Origin: a virus
Length of the DNA stretch: 30,406 nt
Reading direction: 5' to 3' (one strand)
IMG/VR virus record: IMGVR_UViG_3300033143_002380
Span: 1 to 30,406 of that record
Below are positions 11,265-19,351 of this stretch, in pieces. Position numbers and translations under genes: made by a program. How positions within the stretch are numbered: position 1 is the first letter of the stretch; every line of letters begins with the position of its first letter. The notes beneath the pieces are model-generated. The model worked only from the letters and a program-made list of their open reading frames with translations, was not told the DNA's origin and ran no database searches.

Positions 11265-14117
11265 ATGATCCATATAGCATTACAAAGTGAGTATAGTTTT
11301 CAACAATCTTATTATCACCTTGAACAATTAGTGTTGGATGCCGTCGAGCGTGGAGATTCCGCTGTCGGTATAGCAGATACTAATAATACGTTTGCCCATA
11401 TTAAATTTCAAAGATTTTGCGAAAAACATAAAATTAAGCCTATTTTCGGCGTTAGGCTAATTGCAACGAAGGAAATAGAAAAGGCTCGATCATTTAGAAA
11501 AAGTTGCGATCAGCAAATATCCGTCATCCTTTTAGCTATAAATGCAAGAGGGCTAGAGCGCATATATGAAACGGTAAAAATTGCATTCGATAGATTTTAT
11601 TATGCACCGAGGCTATTATATCGCGACGTATTAGAAATATCCGATGACGTAATCGTCATAGGAAGCCATCAACCTAGCGACTCTAAGCTAGTAGCGCATC
11701 GGTTTGATTACCTAGAATCTAACGGGGCGAGGGAATACCCGGTAATATCGCCCGAAAATCGCGTAGAAAAGCCGAAAGTCCTCATTCCGTACGTTAAATA
11801 TTCAAAGCCGAGCGACGTTGACGTATTCGAGCTATTTACGCACAGAAAGGGCACCGATACTAGAACTTATGGTGGGCCGGTAAAATCAGACGGCCTTCTG
11901 CTGATGGATGGGGCGAATATAGGTGAAATCAATGAAGCTAAGAAGATAGCAGACTCTATAGACAACATATCTATCGCCAAATCGGATATGATAAAATTCA
12001 AAGAAAAGGTCGATTTCGATAGAACTTGTTTAAAAGGTGCTATTCGTAGGGAAGTAGACCTAGATGACCCGATATACAAGGAAAGGTACGATTTAGAGTT
12101 AAAATTGATAAAAGAGAAAAGCTACGTCGATTATTTTCTTATGGTGTCTGATATAATAAACTTCGCAAAATCGAAAATGCTAGTCGGCCCGGCAAGGGGA
12201 AGCTCCGCTGGGAGTTTGATATGCTATTGCTTAGGGATAACCGAAATCGATCCAATTCCATACGGGCTTTTGTTCAATCGCTTTATCGATATAAATAGAT
12301 TCGACTTACCGGACATAGATACGGACTTCGCGGATAATAAGCGCCAGCTTGTAATAAAATATATAGAGAAGAAATACGGTTCCGATAGAGTCGCATCGAT
12401 AGGAATTGTATCGACTATGAAGCCAAAATCGGCGATTGGCGAATTTGCATCTGCTCTCGATATTCCGGCATACGAGGTCGACGATGTAAAGAATTCTATT
12501 ATCGAGCGTCAAGGTGGAGATGCCAGATCGAAAATGTGCGTAGAGGATACACTCAGCGGAACGGATGCCGGATTAAAGCTGATTGAAGATCATCCGAATA
12601 TGTTATTGACTACGAAAATAGAAGGTCACGCTAGGCATTACGGAAAGCATGCCGCAGGTGTAATTGTGTCGAATGACCCTTTAACTAAATATTGCGGAGT
12701 TGATAGCAGAAGTGGTGTCATCATGATGAATAAATATGACGTTGATTATTCAAACATATTAAAAATAGATATTCTTGGACTAAGAACTTTATCAATATTG
12801 GAGGATACGGCAAATTTCGCAGGATTTGACAAAAACGAATTTTATAATCTTCCGCTGGACGATAGTGGTGCGATAGAGGTTTTGAATGAAGGACGTTTTT
12901 CCGGAATATTTCAATTTGAAGGGCAAGCTCTTCAAATCGTATCGAAAAGTATGGGGATAAAAGAATTTAGCGACATAGTTGCGATCACCGCGCTTGCTAG
13001 ACCTGGAGCACTGAACTCAGGTGGAACAGCGAAATATATAAAGCGCCACACAGGAGAGGAATTGCCAGTATATTACGGTGCTATACATAAAGAAGTGACG
13101 GAGGAAACGCACGGTACGGTAGTATATCAAGAACAGATGATGATGATAGCCAGAAGAATAGGGAACATGACTTGGGCACAAGTCGCGGAATTAAGACGTG
13201 CCACGTCAAAATCGCTCGGAGACGAATTCTTCGGAAAATACAAAAGGATATTCATAGAAGGAGCTGCAGAAAACGGAATCGACGAAAAAACTGCAGATGA
13301 AATTTGGAGAGCAATCTCTAGTTCTGGATCCTGGATGTTCAATAAATCGCACGCAGTAAGCTATGCGTTGATAAGCTATTTTACGGCCTGGTGTAAAGCT
13401 CACTATCCTTTAGAATTTGCAGCGGCTAATTTAAACCATGCGAAAGACGACGAGTCAGCTTTAAGGATTTTAAGGGACTTCGTGGTCAACGACGGAATTG
13501 AATATTCAACTATCAACCCCGACGAGTCTGGTATAAATTGGAGCATAGTGAACGGAAAATTATTGGGAGGGCTTACTCTTATCCACGGGATAGGAGTGAA
13601 GAAAGCCCAAAAAATAATAAAGACTAGAAACGAAGGCGGGGCGTATACGCCAGCTATCGCCAAATCGCTTCTTAGCTGCGAAACGCCGTTTGATATTCTA
13701 TTCCCTGCAGAGCACTATTTCGGTGGAATATATAAAAATCCGTCATCGATAGGAGTATTTGGAGAAATATCGAAGCTAGAAGATTGCTACGATCCCGGAG
13801 AATATATAATTATAGGGAAAGTGGCGAAAAGAGATTTAAGAGACAGAAACGATTATCAATCGGTAGTGAAAAGGGGGCATAAGGTCGATACGGATCAATT
13901 TTACTTGAACTTATTTATCGACGATGATACTGATTCGATAAAATGTACGATACCTCCGTTTAAATTTGAAGAGTTGAACGGAAAATATTGGTCTGAAAAT
14001 GCAATTCCAGGGAAAACGTGGCTAATTATTAAAGGCGAGATACGGGATAATTGGAGAAGCATATCAGTAAGTGGAATAAACGAATTGGACGAAAAAACCG
14101 GAGTTGTAAAATGTTAA
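11265..14117 (+). CDS. dnaE: DNA polymerase III alpha subunit (DnaE-like), phage replicative polymerase
   Basis: A 950-residue C-family polymerase, shorter than E. coli DnaE (about 1160). Domains in order: N-terminal PHP-like region (1-240); palm with VGPARGSSAGS (307-317) and PDIDTDF (349-355), the catalytic D352 and D354; third aspartate D502 in KIDILGLRTL; fingers with FQFEGQAL, LARPGALNSGG, VVYQEQMM and FNKSHAVSYA; helix-hairpin-helix GIGVKKAQKI; C-terminal OB-like domain from about 840. The PHP metal residues are degraded: HSEYS is QSEYS (residues 7-11) and TDHG is replaced by ADTN (37-40), so PHP activity is probably lost. It acts with the DnaQ-like protein just upstream. A clamp-binding motif is not evident. 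Confidence 0.92.
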   Translation: MIHIALQSEYSFQQSYYHLEQLVLDAVERGDSAVGIADTNNTFAHIKFQRFCEKHKIKPIFGVRLIATKEIEKARSFRKSCDQQISVILLAINARGLERIYETVKIAFDRFYYAPRLLYRDVLEISDDVIVIGSHQPSDSKLVAHRFDYLESNGAREYPVISPENRVEKPKVLIPYVKYSKPSDVDVFELFTHRKGTDTRTYGGPVKSDGLLLMDGANIGEINEAKKIADSIDNISIAKSDMIKFKEKVDFDRTCLKGAIRREVDLDDPIYKERYDLELKLIKEKSYVDYFLMVSDIINFAKSKMLVGPARGSSAGSLICYCLGITEIDPIPYGLLFNRFIDINRFDLPDIDTDFADNKRQLVIKYIEKKYGSDRVASIGIVSTMKPKSAIGEFASALDIPAYEVDDVKNSIIERQGGDARSKMCVEDTLSGTDAGLKLIEDHPNMLLTTKIEGHARHYGKHAAGVIVSNDPLTKYCGVDSRSGVIMMNKYDVDYSNILKIDILGLRTLSILEDTANFAGFDKNEFYNLPLDDSGAIEVLNEGRFSGIFQFEGQALQIVSKSMGIKEFSDIVAITALARPGALNSGGTAKYIKRHTGEELPVYYGAIHKEVTEETHGTVVYQEQMMMIARRIGNMTWAQVAELRRATSKSLGDEFFGKYKRIFIEGAAENGIDEKTADEIWRAISSSGSWMFNKSHAVSYALISYFTAWCKAHYPLEFAAANLNHAKDDESALRILRDFVVNDGIEYSTINPDESGINWSIVNGKLLGGLTLIHGIGVKKAQKIIKTRNEGGAYTPAIAKSLLSCETPFDILFPAEHYFGGIYKNPSSIGVFGEISKLEDCYDPGEYIIIGKVAKRDLRDRNDYQSVVKRGHKVDTDQFYLNLFIDDDTDSIKCTIPPFKFEELNGKYWSENAIPGKTWLIIKGEIRDNWRSISVSGINELDEKTGVVKC

Positions 14118-14680
14118 GAGATATAATATCGATAGGTATTGATACGGCGACTATAACGAGATATAGCCAATCGCATCTAATAAGAAACGAATCGGTGCTT
14201 GAGCACACAGGATTCGTGTCTATGTTCTGCCTTATTTTGTCTGATCGAATACCTGACGTAGATAAAACCGAATTGCTATCTAGGGCTATAGTTCATGATA
14301 TGGAAGAATCAATAGTCGGAGATATATCGAGGACTACAAAGTATTTCGATGCGGACGTTAGAAGTTCTATATTGAGAGTCGAAAAATATGCAATGAGAAC
14401 GATATCTTCTGAATTAGGAGGATCGAATTTCATGTACGATTTATGGGCTAGGTCAAAAGACGATTCCATAGAAGGAAGAATAGTGCAATTAGCCGACGCG
14501 ATATCAGTTTTACTAAAAGTGTACGAGGAAACGATAATCCTCAATAACAGATCGATTAAGACGCACGTCGAAAATCTTATTCAAACATTCGTCTCGATGA
14601 TAGATGACGATAATGAAGTAATATGTTCGATTGTAGCCGAAGCGCTCGAAATTTGTGAAGAAATAAAGGAGGCCGTATGA
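14111..14680 (+). CDS. YfbR-like HD-domain 5'-nucleotidase
   Basis: A 189-residue HD phosphohydrolase. The metal ligands are H32 (ESVLEHTG), H62-D63 (AIVHDMEE) and D129 (QLADAIS), in YfbR/OxsA/DatZ-type spacing. R17 and the N-terminal TRYSQS match the deoxynucleotide-binding start of YfbR, and IVGDISRTTKYF matches its 'tGD.ptp.Ky' segment. The family dephosphorylates deoxynucleotides; DatZ members of some phages remove dATP. Substrate here is unknown. The start is ATG 14111, overlapping the polymerase stop; an upstream in-frame ATG at 14051 would lie inside dnaE. It is coupled to the next gene by an ATGA overlap. Confidence 0.8.
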   Translation: MLRDIISIGIDTATITRYSQSHLIRNESVLEHTGFVSMFCLILSDRIPDVDKTELLSRAIVHDMEESIVGDISRTTKYFDADVRSSILRVEKYAMRTISSELGGSNFMYDLWARSKDDSIEGRIVQLADAISVLLKVYEETIILNNRSIKTHVENLIQTFVSMIDDDNEVICSIVAEALEICEEIKEAV

Positions 14681-15879
14681 ACAGAGTTAAATACAAATCA
14701 CCTTCGATAGTAGTCATGGACTCGTATGATGAAAAAATGAGCGCTTGGAAAATATCGAAGCCCCAATTGCTACACGATGATGAAAAAATAAAGGAAAAAG
14801 TGGAATCGATGGATTTGCCTCTTAACGGATTAGCATCGTATGTATTTCACATAAACTCTAGTATTATGTTCCGCGACCTTATATTCACTTTGCGACCGGC
14901 TGCTATGTGGGCAAAAAGTAATCGAATATCGAATATCGATTATGATAACATGTTTATATCGGGCGAATATGATATTGACGTACGAGATAGAAATATAGAT
15001 ATTGAACAATTATCGGAAGTGATTGATTCAATAGCAAACGGAGAAGAGCAGGAATTGGCAAAAAAGATGTTGCCGATGTCTTGTAATACCGAGTTCGTGA
15101 TATCCATAGATGATAGGACATTAGTGGCATTTTTGAAGACGCTGATGACTCACTCTATTGATGTATATAATATATATGGAAAATTATTTCTATCGGCTCT
15201 CGGCGTAGATAGTTCATATATCAAAAATAGGCATTGCGGGGATATATTTGATAAGCTAAGTATATCAAAATTGGAATTCGATAGCGTAAACAAAGTGGAA
15301 TTTGCACTAGATTCGATAGCTAGCGTCCATAAAGTATCGTCGAATCTTATGGCTCAATTTATAAGGCAGCACTATTCGACCGTAAAGAATCAACTATTCA
15401 ATATCGTAAAGGATACTAGCATATATGATTTATATTCAACTTGCAACGAGGATATTATAGTTGCAATGTACGCTAATCGAAAATCGTTCGATAGGACTAT
15501 AAGTGTAAGAACTTGTTGGTTCGCTCAATTCGACGACGACGATAATTCTAGCTGGTCTTATATTTTATCACCGTTTATAATAGACAAAACTCCTAGCGAA
15601 TTTGCGAGTATTTTACCTTGCAGAGGCGACGGTAAGAATTGCAAAATAAGGGAAGACATGATGGCGAAAATAGAATTAAGAGACAATCTGTATCCTTGCC
15701 CAATTTTAATCGAAGACCCAGCACTAGTGAAAAAGAGAAAACTGAGATATAGCTCGAATTCAATCGTCTCGAAGAAATGGGCCGATATGGTAATATCGGG
15801 AGAAATATCAAATAATGTAAACAATGATCTTCGCGTCGAATATGAATCAAACCTATTAAAGATAAGAGGTGACGAATGA
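14677..15879 (+). CDS. ThyX-like protein, possibly tandem (flavin-dependent thymidylate synthase related)
   Basis: A 400-residue protein in two parts that echo each other. Part 1 has SSIMFRDLIFTLRPAAMWAKSNR (about 61-83) then CNTEFVISIDDRTLVAFLK. Part 2 has SSNLMAQFIRQHYS (about 221-234) then CNEDIIVAMYANR and SVRTCWFAQ (276-284). ThyX has an equivalent order: 'SR...Q.vRHR..S...S.R', then 'NaRsl..fl.lR.c..AQwEI'. The canonical RHRxxS motif is degenerate (RPAAMWAKSNR), so substrate or activity may have changed. Its place between HD nucleotidase and deoxyribosyltransferase genes supports a dUMP/dTMP-type role. The call rests on distant pattern resemblance, not a clear match. An ATGA overlap precedes and follows it. 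Confidence 0.45.
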   Translation: MNRVKYKSPSIVVMDSYDEKMSAWKISKPQLLHDDEKIKEKVESMDLPLNGLASYVFHINSSIMFRDLIFTLRPAAMWAKSNRISNIDYDNMFISGEYDIDVRDRNIDIEQLSEVIDSIANGEEQELAKKMLPMSCNTEFVISIDDRTLVAFLKTLMTHSIDVYNIYGKLFLSALGVDSSYIKNRHCGDIFDKLSISKLEFDSVNKVEFALDSIASVHKVSSNLMAQFIRQHYSTVKNQLFNIVKDTSIYDLYSTCNEDIIVAMYANRKSFDRTISVRTCWFAQFDDDDNSSWSYILSPFIIDKTPSEFASILPCRGDGKNCKIREDMMAKIELRDNLYPCPILIEDPALVKKRKLRYSSNSIVSKKWADMVISGEISNNVNNDLRVEYESNLLKIRGDE

Positions 15880-16313
15880 GAAAAACATATATAGCGAGTC
15901 CATTCTTTAACGAGACAGAATTAGCGTTTGTAAAAATAATAGAAAATGCACTCGAATCGGTAGGGCAAAAGTTTTATAGTCCTAGACTTGACGGTGTTCT
16001 TATGGACATGACTCAAGAGGAAAGATCGAAATCAAAAAGGCTAATTTATGACACTAACGTAAATAATATAATTGAATGTGATTGTATGATTGCGGTTATT
16101 GATGGTCGCGATCAGGGAACTATTTTTGAAATTGGATACGCCGCAGCGTTAAATAAGCCTATTATTACAATAACTAATCAAAATTTCGGAGTCAATGTAA
16201 TGTTAGCGGAAGCTACATATTCGCATCTAACCTCCGTTCATGAAATCGTAAATGCGATAGAATCATCTAGGTTAGGAATTCCTTGGGCTATAGATAATAG
16301 GGATGTATATTGA
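15876..16313 (+). CDS. Nucleoside 2-deoxyribosyltransferase-family protein (NDT/DNPH1-like)
   Basis: A 145-residue protein with the NDT fold pattern: TYIASPFF at the N-terminus, CDCMIAVIDGRDQGTIFEIGYA (68-89) containing the likely nucleophile E85, then KPIITIT. The family either transfers deoxyribose between bases or cleaves the N-glycosidic bond of (hydroxymethyl) nucleotides, as DNPH1 and MilB do. Which one applies cannot be read from sequence. It overlaps the ThyX-like gene by ATGA and lies just before the ligase, so it belongs to the nucleotide-metabolism part of the replication block. Full-length by comparison with typical 140-160 residue members. Confidence 0.8.
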   Translation: MRKTYIASPFFNETELAFVKIIENALESVGQKFYSPRLDGVLMDMTQEERSKSKRLIYDTNVNNIIECDCMIAVIDGRDQGTIFEIGYAAALNKPIITITNQNFGVNVMLAEATYSHLTSVHEIVNAIESSRLGIPWAIDNRDVY

Positions 16314-16314
16314 A

Positions 16315-17370
16315 ATGGACACTAAATTCCAAGATTTATATATACAAGATAATAACGGCTCCATTAGACATTGGAGAATACGGGCTAACGGAAATAAAAT
16401 TATCCGCGAGCACGGGGTTCTAGGTGGTGCTATGCAAACAAAAGAAGAGGTGATAACGGAAGGAAAAGCTGGTAGGTCTATCAACGACCAGATGATGCTT
16501 ATGATGGCTAGCAAGATAAAGTCTCAGAGAATGAAAGGATATAACGCGGATATAAATTTAGCGAGTAAAGCCCCGGTAAATTTACTTAATCTTAAAAAAC
16601 CGATGCTTGCTAAGCCATTAAAAGGCGTTAAGAAAATAGATTTTTCTGGAGCTTACGTTCAGCCGAAATTCGACGGAAACAGGTGTATTATCACTAAGCA
16701 AAACGACGAAATGATGGCGTACTCTAGAAACGGCAAAATAATTGCTGCAAATCTTGATCATATTTTCATTGGCTTAGACTTAGATGAAGGTGATTATATA
16801 GACGGAGAATTATATCATCATGGGTCGTCTTTACAGACTATCGTTAGTTGGGTAAAAAGAAATCAAGATAATACTAGGAAGCTAAACTTTCACGCGTATG
16901 ATATTATGAGCAATACTCCGTATTCCGATAGATATGGGGAGCTTATTAGAAAGTGTGATGGTGCATCAGTTATTATCGCAACTACCGATAAAGTGGAAAG
17001 GATAGAAGAAGTTTGGGAGCTTCATAAACATTATACGACTAAAGGATATGAAGGAGCTATTATCCGCTGGTCTGAGGCTGGGTATGAAGATGGCAAAAGG
17101 AGTAATTCTCTCGTAAAGGTTAAGACTTTTTTAGACGATGTTTTTGCAGTTACTAATATATTGCCTTCTAAAGACGGATGGGCTATATTAGAATGTGCTT
17201 TGCCTAACGGTAGAAAATTTAGGGTATCAGCTCCTGGGTCGATGGAAGAAAAGTTGTACGTGATGAGTAATGCGGAGAACTTTATATTCTCGAAAGTTAG
17301 AGTAGAGTATATGAATATAACTAAGGATGGAATTCCATTTCACCCTGTAGCTACTAACTGGGTAGACTAA
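16315..17370 (+). CDS. ATP-dependent DNA ligase with N-terminal WGR-like domain
   Basis: A 351-residue ligase. The N-terminal WGR-like region (about 1-75) has HWRIRANGNKI, HGVLGG and the GRS..DQ pattern. The nucleotidyltransferase core has motif I KFDGNR with the adenylated lysine K118, motif III DGELYHHG, motif IIIa FHAYDI, motif IV EGAIIRW and motif V LVKVKTF. An OB domain follows (ILPSKDGWAILECALPNGRKFRV). It seals nicks using ATP, most likely Okazaki fragments of this phage. The start may be ATG 16315, two bases after the previous stop, or ATG 16303 in the same frame with an 11-base overlap. It ends in a TAATG overlap with the next gene. Confidence 0.9.
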   Translation: MDTKFQDLYIQDNNGSIRHWRIRANGNKIIREHGVLGGAMQTKEEVITEGKAGRSINDQMMLMMASKIKSQRMKGYNADINLASKAPVNLLNLKKPMLAKPLKGVKKIDFSGAYVQPKFDGNRCIITKQNDEMMAYSRNGKIIAANLDHIFIGLDLDEGDYIDGELYHHGSSLQTIVSWVKRNQDNTRKLNFHAYDIMSNTPYSDRYGELIRKCDGASVIIATTDKVERIEEVWELHKHYTTKGYEGAIIRWSEAGYEDGKRSNSLVKVKTFLDDVFAVTNILPSKDGWAILECALPNGRKFRVSAPGSMEEKLYVMSNAENFIFSKVRVEYMNITKDGIPFHPVATNWVD

Positions 17371-17591
17371 TGATATTGCCAACTACTACGCCGAGTTCAC
17401 TCAGAATCCTAGCGGATCAAATAGAAAGAGACGAAAATGTCGCTTTCGCAATAACGATAATCAACGCCGATGAGAGTATAAGTCAAATGTATGGAAGCGG
17501 CGATATCCCATATGTATTAGTAGGGGCGATTGAAACTATGAAAATAGATATAATCAAAGATTGTTTCGAGCAAACCGAATTTAACGATTAA
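17370..17591 (+). CDS. Small phage protein, 73 aa
   Basis: A 73-residue protein starting at ATG 17370 within the ligase stop (TAATG). It has SLRILADQIERDE, VAFAITIINADESISQMYGS and VLVGAIETMKIDII. This resembles small phage proteins that follow the pattern 'a..i..aDgsi...y.....y.llGale..k.di'. I know of no function for them. It appears to be an alpha/beta soluble protein co-expressed with the ligase. Confidence 0.65.
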   Translation: MILPTTTPSSLRILADQIERDENVAFAITIINADESISQMYGSGDIPYVLVGAIETMKIDIIKDCFEQTEFND

Positions 17592-17611
17592 TAGATACTG
17601 GAGAATAACGA

Positions 17612-17923
17612 ATGACCGACGCAGTACTTAATAATGCATTACAAAATATCGACGTTCTATATGATATCATTGGAGAGATTCAAAGACGACTGATAAAGCT
17701 AGAAAATCAAGATGTAATAGAATTACCCGATATAAGATTAGATTTAACAGTAGATACTCCGATATTGGTAAGGGATTATGAAGACGATGATTGGGACAGA
17801 AGATACTTCAAATGTTGGGATGATGGAAACTGCGTTTGTTTTACCAATGGAGGAACGTCATGGTCGAGGAGTCGTGCAATCTCTTGGAAGTATTGGAAAA
17901 TGCCAGAGGAGTACGACGAATGA
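17612..17923 (+). CDS. Phage protein with C-terminal RYFKCW domain (paralogue of gene at 18595)
   Basis: A 103-residue protein with a short helical N-terminus (possible coiled coil, IGEIQRRLIKLEN) and a C-terminal domain of about 60 residues. The domain has LPD, LTVDTPILVRD, DWDRRYFKCW, NGGTSW and YWKMPEE. The same domain ends the 132-aa protein at 18595-18993, so the two genes share a duplicated module. I associate the domain with an uncharacterised phage family of small, Trp-rich, probably beta proteins. Starts behind CTGGAG at 17597-17602 and overlaps the next gene by ATGA. Confidence 0.7.
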   Translation: MTDAVLNNALQNIDVLYDIIGEIQRRLIKLENQDVIELPDIRLDLTVDTPILVRDYEDDDWDRRYFKCWDDGNCVCFTNGGTSWSRSRAISWKYWKMPEEYDE

Positions 17924-18138
17924 AACTATCAGCAACGACGACATTTAACATTTACCTGTTTATAGCGATTTTGACGTTCGGATATACTACATCTGGCCTC
18001 GACGACCGAACCTACAAGGATTGCAATAATAAAGAGCAAGCACAATTTATAGCAGTATTAGCGGCTCCTATGTGGCCTTTATATTGGATGCATAAAGGAT
18101 TCTCCTGGGCAAGAAGCGTTAAGGTGACGGTGAAATGA
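17920..18138 (+). CDS. Small membrane or secreted protein, 72 aa
   Basis: A 72-residue protein from ATG 17920 in an ATGA overlap. A longer frame from 17836 exists, but its extra part lies inside the previous gene. It has two hydrophobic stretches: about residues 8-24 (FNIYLFIAILTFGYTT) and 43-57 (QFIAVLAAPMWPLYWM). Two membrane helices, or a signal peptide plus one helix, are possible. The region between them is polar with one Cys. It ends basic (SWARSVKVTVK). Role unknown. Confidence 0.6.
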   Translation: MKLSATTTFNIYLFIAILTFGYTTSGLDDRTYKDCNNKEQAQFIAVLAAPMWPLYWMHKGFSWARSVKVTVK

Positions 18139-18305
18139 CAACTAAAGTGCAAATAACCGTTGGTGATTTAACGGTTTCAATAGTACAAGTCAAGGAAGAT
18201 TTAACACTCAACGAGATATTGACGAAGATGGTTAAGCCAATTTTATTGGCTATTCAGTATTCCCCAAAACAAGTAGATGATTTGATACCGGAGATAGAAG
18301 AATGA
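18135..18305 (+). CDS. Small phage protein, 56 aa
   Basis: A 56-codon frame, ATG 18135 to TGA 18303-18305, that neatly bridges its two neighbours with four-base ATGA overlaps at both ends. It begins MTTKVQITVGDLTVSIVQV, probably two beta strands, and continues with a helix LNEILTKMVKPILLAIQYS. No family recognised. The double overlap makes it a convincing gene despite its size. Confidence 0.65.
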   Translation: MTTKVQITVGDLTVSIVQVKEDLTLNEILTKMVKPILLAIQYSPKQVDDLIPEIEE

Positions 18306-18598
18306 TGAATAATAAATTCGTGAAAAAGCCAATTATCGTCGAAGCATTCCAAATGACGAAAAGCCGTAGGTGGGATAATAGTGGATGGCCTAACTGGTTG
18401 CACAAAGCATGGCAACTTAGAGCTGGCGAAATGGGCGGGGTTTGGTGCGTAAACGGCAGTGAGCAACTATTTTGCGGAACGCTAGAAGGAAATGTACCAA
18501 TCTCTTTTAACGATTATATTATCCAGGGAGTGCAAGACGAAATCTATCCTTGCAAGCCCGATATATTTGAAATTACATACGAGAAGGTGGAAGGATGA
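18302..18598 (+). CDS. Conserved-type phage protein (YPCKPDIFEITYE), 98 aa
   Basis: A 98-residue protein with VKKPIIVEAFQMTK at the N-terminus, GTLEGNVPISFNDYIIQG in the middle and EIYPCKPDIFEITYE near the end. These motifs in this order mark a very widespread small phage protein of unknown function (KP..veAfq, TLEG, gDyii.Gv.GE.YPCKPdiFe.TYe). It starts at ATG 18302 or the adjacent 18305 and overlaps the next gene by ATGA. Confidence 0.75.
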   Translation: MMNNKFVKKPIIVEAFQMTKSRRWDNSGWPNWLHKAWQLRAGEMGGVWCVNGSEQLFCGTLEGNVPISFNDYIIQGVQDEIYPCKPDIFEITYEKVEG

Positions 18599-18993
18599 AC
18601 TTTCAAGTAGATGACAGAGTATTTGATATGCAATATGGCGAAGGCACGGTAACTGAAAGTGCTGGTACTGTATCATACCCAATAACAGTATGTTTCTTAG
18701 ATAATAGGGTAGAAACATATACAGTAGAAGGTAGAATTCTTAACTCTTTTGCTATGCCAACATTATATTTCGAGAAACCGTACATAGTAGATACTGAGCC
18801 TTGCAGACTGCCCGATTTAGCGGTTGATACACCCGTATTGGTAAAGCATTCCGCTTGTGATAAATGGAGGAAACGATACTTCAAATGCTGGTTTGGAGGC
18901 CGATGCGTAACCTGGGATGGTGGTGGTACAGCTTGGTCAGCAATGACTTCCACCAGTTGGACTAGATGGAAATTACCAGAGAATGAAGAATGA
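18595..18993 (+). CDS. Two-domain phage protein sharing RYFKCW module with gene at 17612
   Basis: A 132-residue protein. The N-terminal half (VDDRVFDMQYGEGTV, YPITVCFLDN, YTVEGRI) looks like a small SH3-like beta domain common in phage accessory proteins. The C-terminal 60 residues (LPDLAVDTPVLVK, WRKRYFKCW, DGGGTAWSA, WKLPENEE) are paralogous to the end of the protein at 17612-17923. The fusion suggests the C-terminal module can be shuffled onto different N-termini. Both junctions are ATGA overlaps. Biochemical function unknown. Confidence 0.72.
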   Translation: MNFQVDDRVFDMQYGEGTVTESAGTVSYPITVCFLDNRVETYTVEGRILNSFAMPTLYFEKPYIVDTEPCRLPDLAVDTPVLVKHSACDKWRKRYFKCWFGGRCVTWDGGGTAWSAMTSTSWTRWKLPENEE

Positions 18994-19178
18994 ATCAACT
19001 GCCGGTAGCTAGTAAAGAGGAGAGAAGAGGAGGTTGGGTGTATAGCCCCGCTATGTTGCACGCAATTTATGAAGAGTGTGATGCATCTGGAGTAACTGTA
19101 GATAGCACAGAAGGGGTGCAAGAAGTCCTACTTGCACTAGAGCGTAGGGGGATTATTAAAAGAGGAGAAAGAGAATGA
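18990..19178 (+). CDS. Small phage protein, 62 aa
   Basis: A 62-residue protein starting MNQLPVASKEERRGGWVYSP at ATG 18990 (ATGA overlap). The C-terminal part (GVQEVLLALERRGIIKRGE) could be the last helix and wing of a winged-helix domain, but it is too short to be sure. Its final codons include AGAGGAGAAAGAGA, which serves as the ribosome binding site of the next gene. Function unknown. Confidence 0.6.
   Translation: MNQLPVASKEERRGGWVYSPAMLHAIYEECDASGVTVDSTEGVQEVLLALERRGIIKRGERE
19161..19178 (+). repeat. 18-bp direct repeat, copy 1 (ribosome binding site and start)
   Basis: The 18-mer AGAGGAGAAAGAGAATGA here is repeated exactly at 19427-19444. In both places it supplies the Shine-Dalgarno sequence and the ATG of the following gene. 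It may mark a small duplication or a selected strong initiation site. Confidence 0.7.
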
Positions 19179-19351
19179 ATCTTAAATGGCCTAAAACTCC
19201 TGATAATGATGAACTCCCGTGGTACATCGTATTGTGGTGGGGATTTTGGTTCGTACCGGTGATGTTATCTCTATTCCTCTCGATGGGATTGATTTTTATT
19301 GCAGCAGGGAAAGAGAAAGCTATGCGTTTTTATGATGAGGTGATTTATTAA
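19175..19351 (+). CDS. Small membrane protein, 58 aa
   Basis: A 58-codon frame, ATG 19175 to TAA 19349-19351, coupled to its predecessor by an ATGA overlap. After a polar start (MNLKWPKTPDNDELPW) it has one or two hydrophobic helices (about residues 17-44), very rich in Trp and Phe (IVLWWGFWFVPVM), and then a charged tail (GKEKAMRFYDEVIY). Likely an inner-membrane protein. No family recognised. Confidence 0.6.
   Translation: MNLKWPKTPDNDELPWYIVLWWGFWFVPVMLSLFLSMGLIFIAAGKEKAMRFYDEVIY

Noticed and set aside
5438-14680. A complete 2-aminoadenine (Z-genome) pathway
   Set aside because: MazG-like and HD enzymes are present, but PurZ is not in the window and the polymerase is DnaE-like rather than the family-A type of known Z phages. 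Kept only as one possibility.
18603-19121. 172-residue open frame on the minus strand
   Set aside because: It lies antisense to two well-packed plus genes with phage-type motifs, has low-complexity composition and no sensible ribosome site or domain; a shadow frame.
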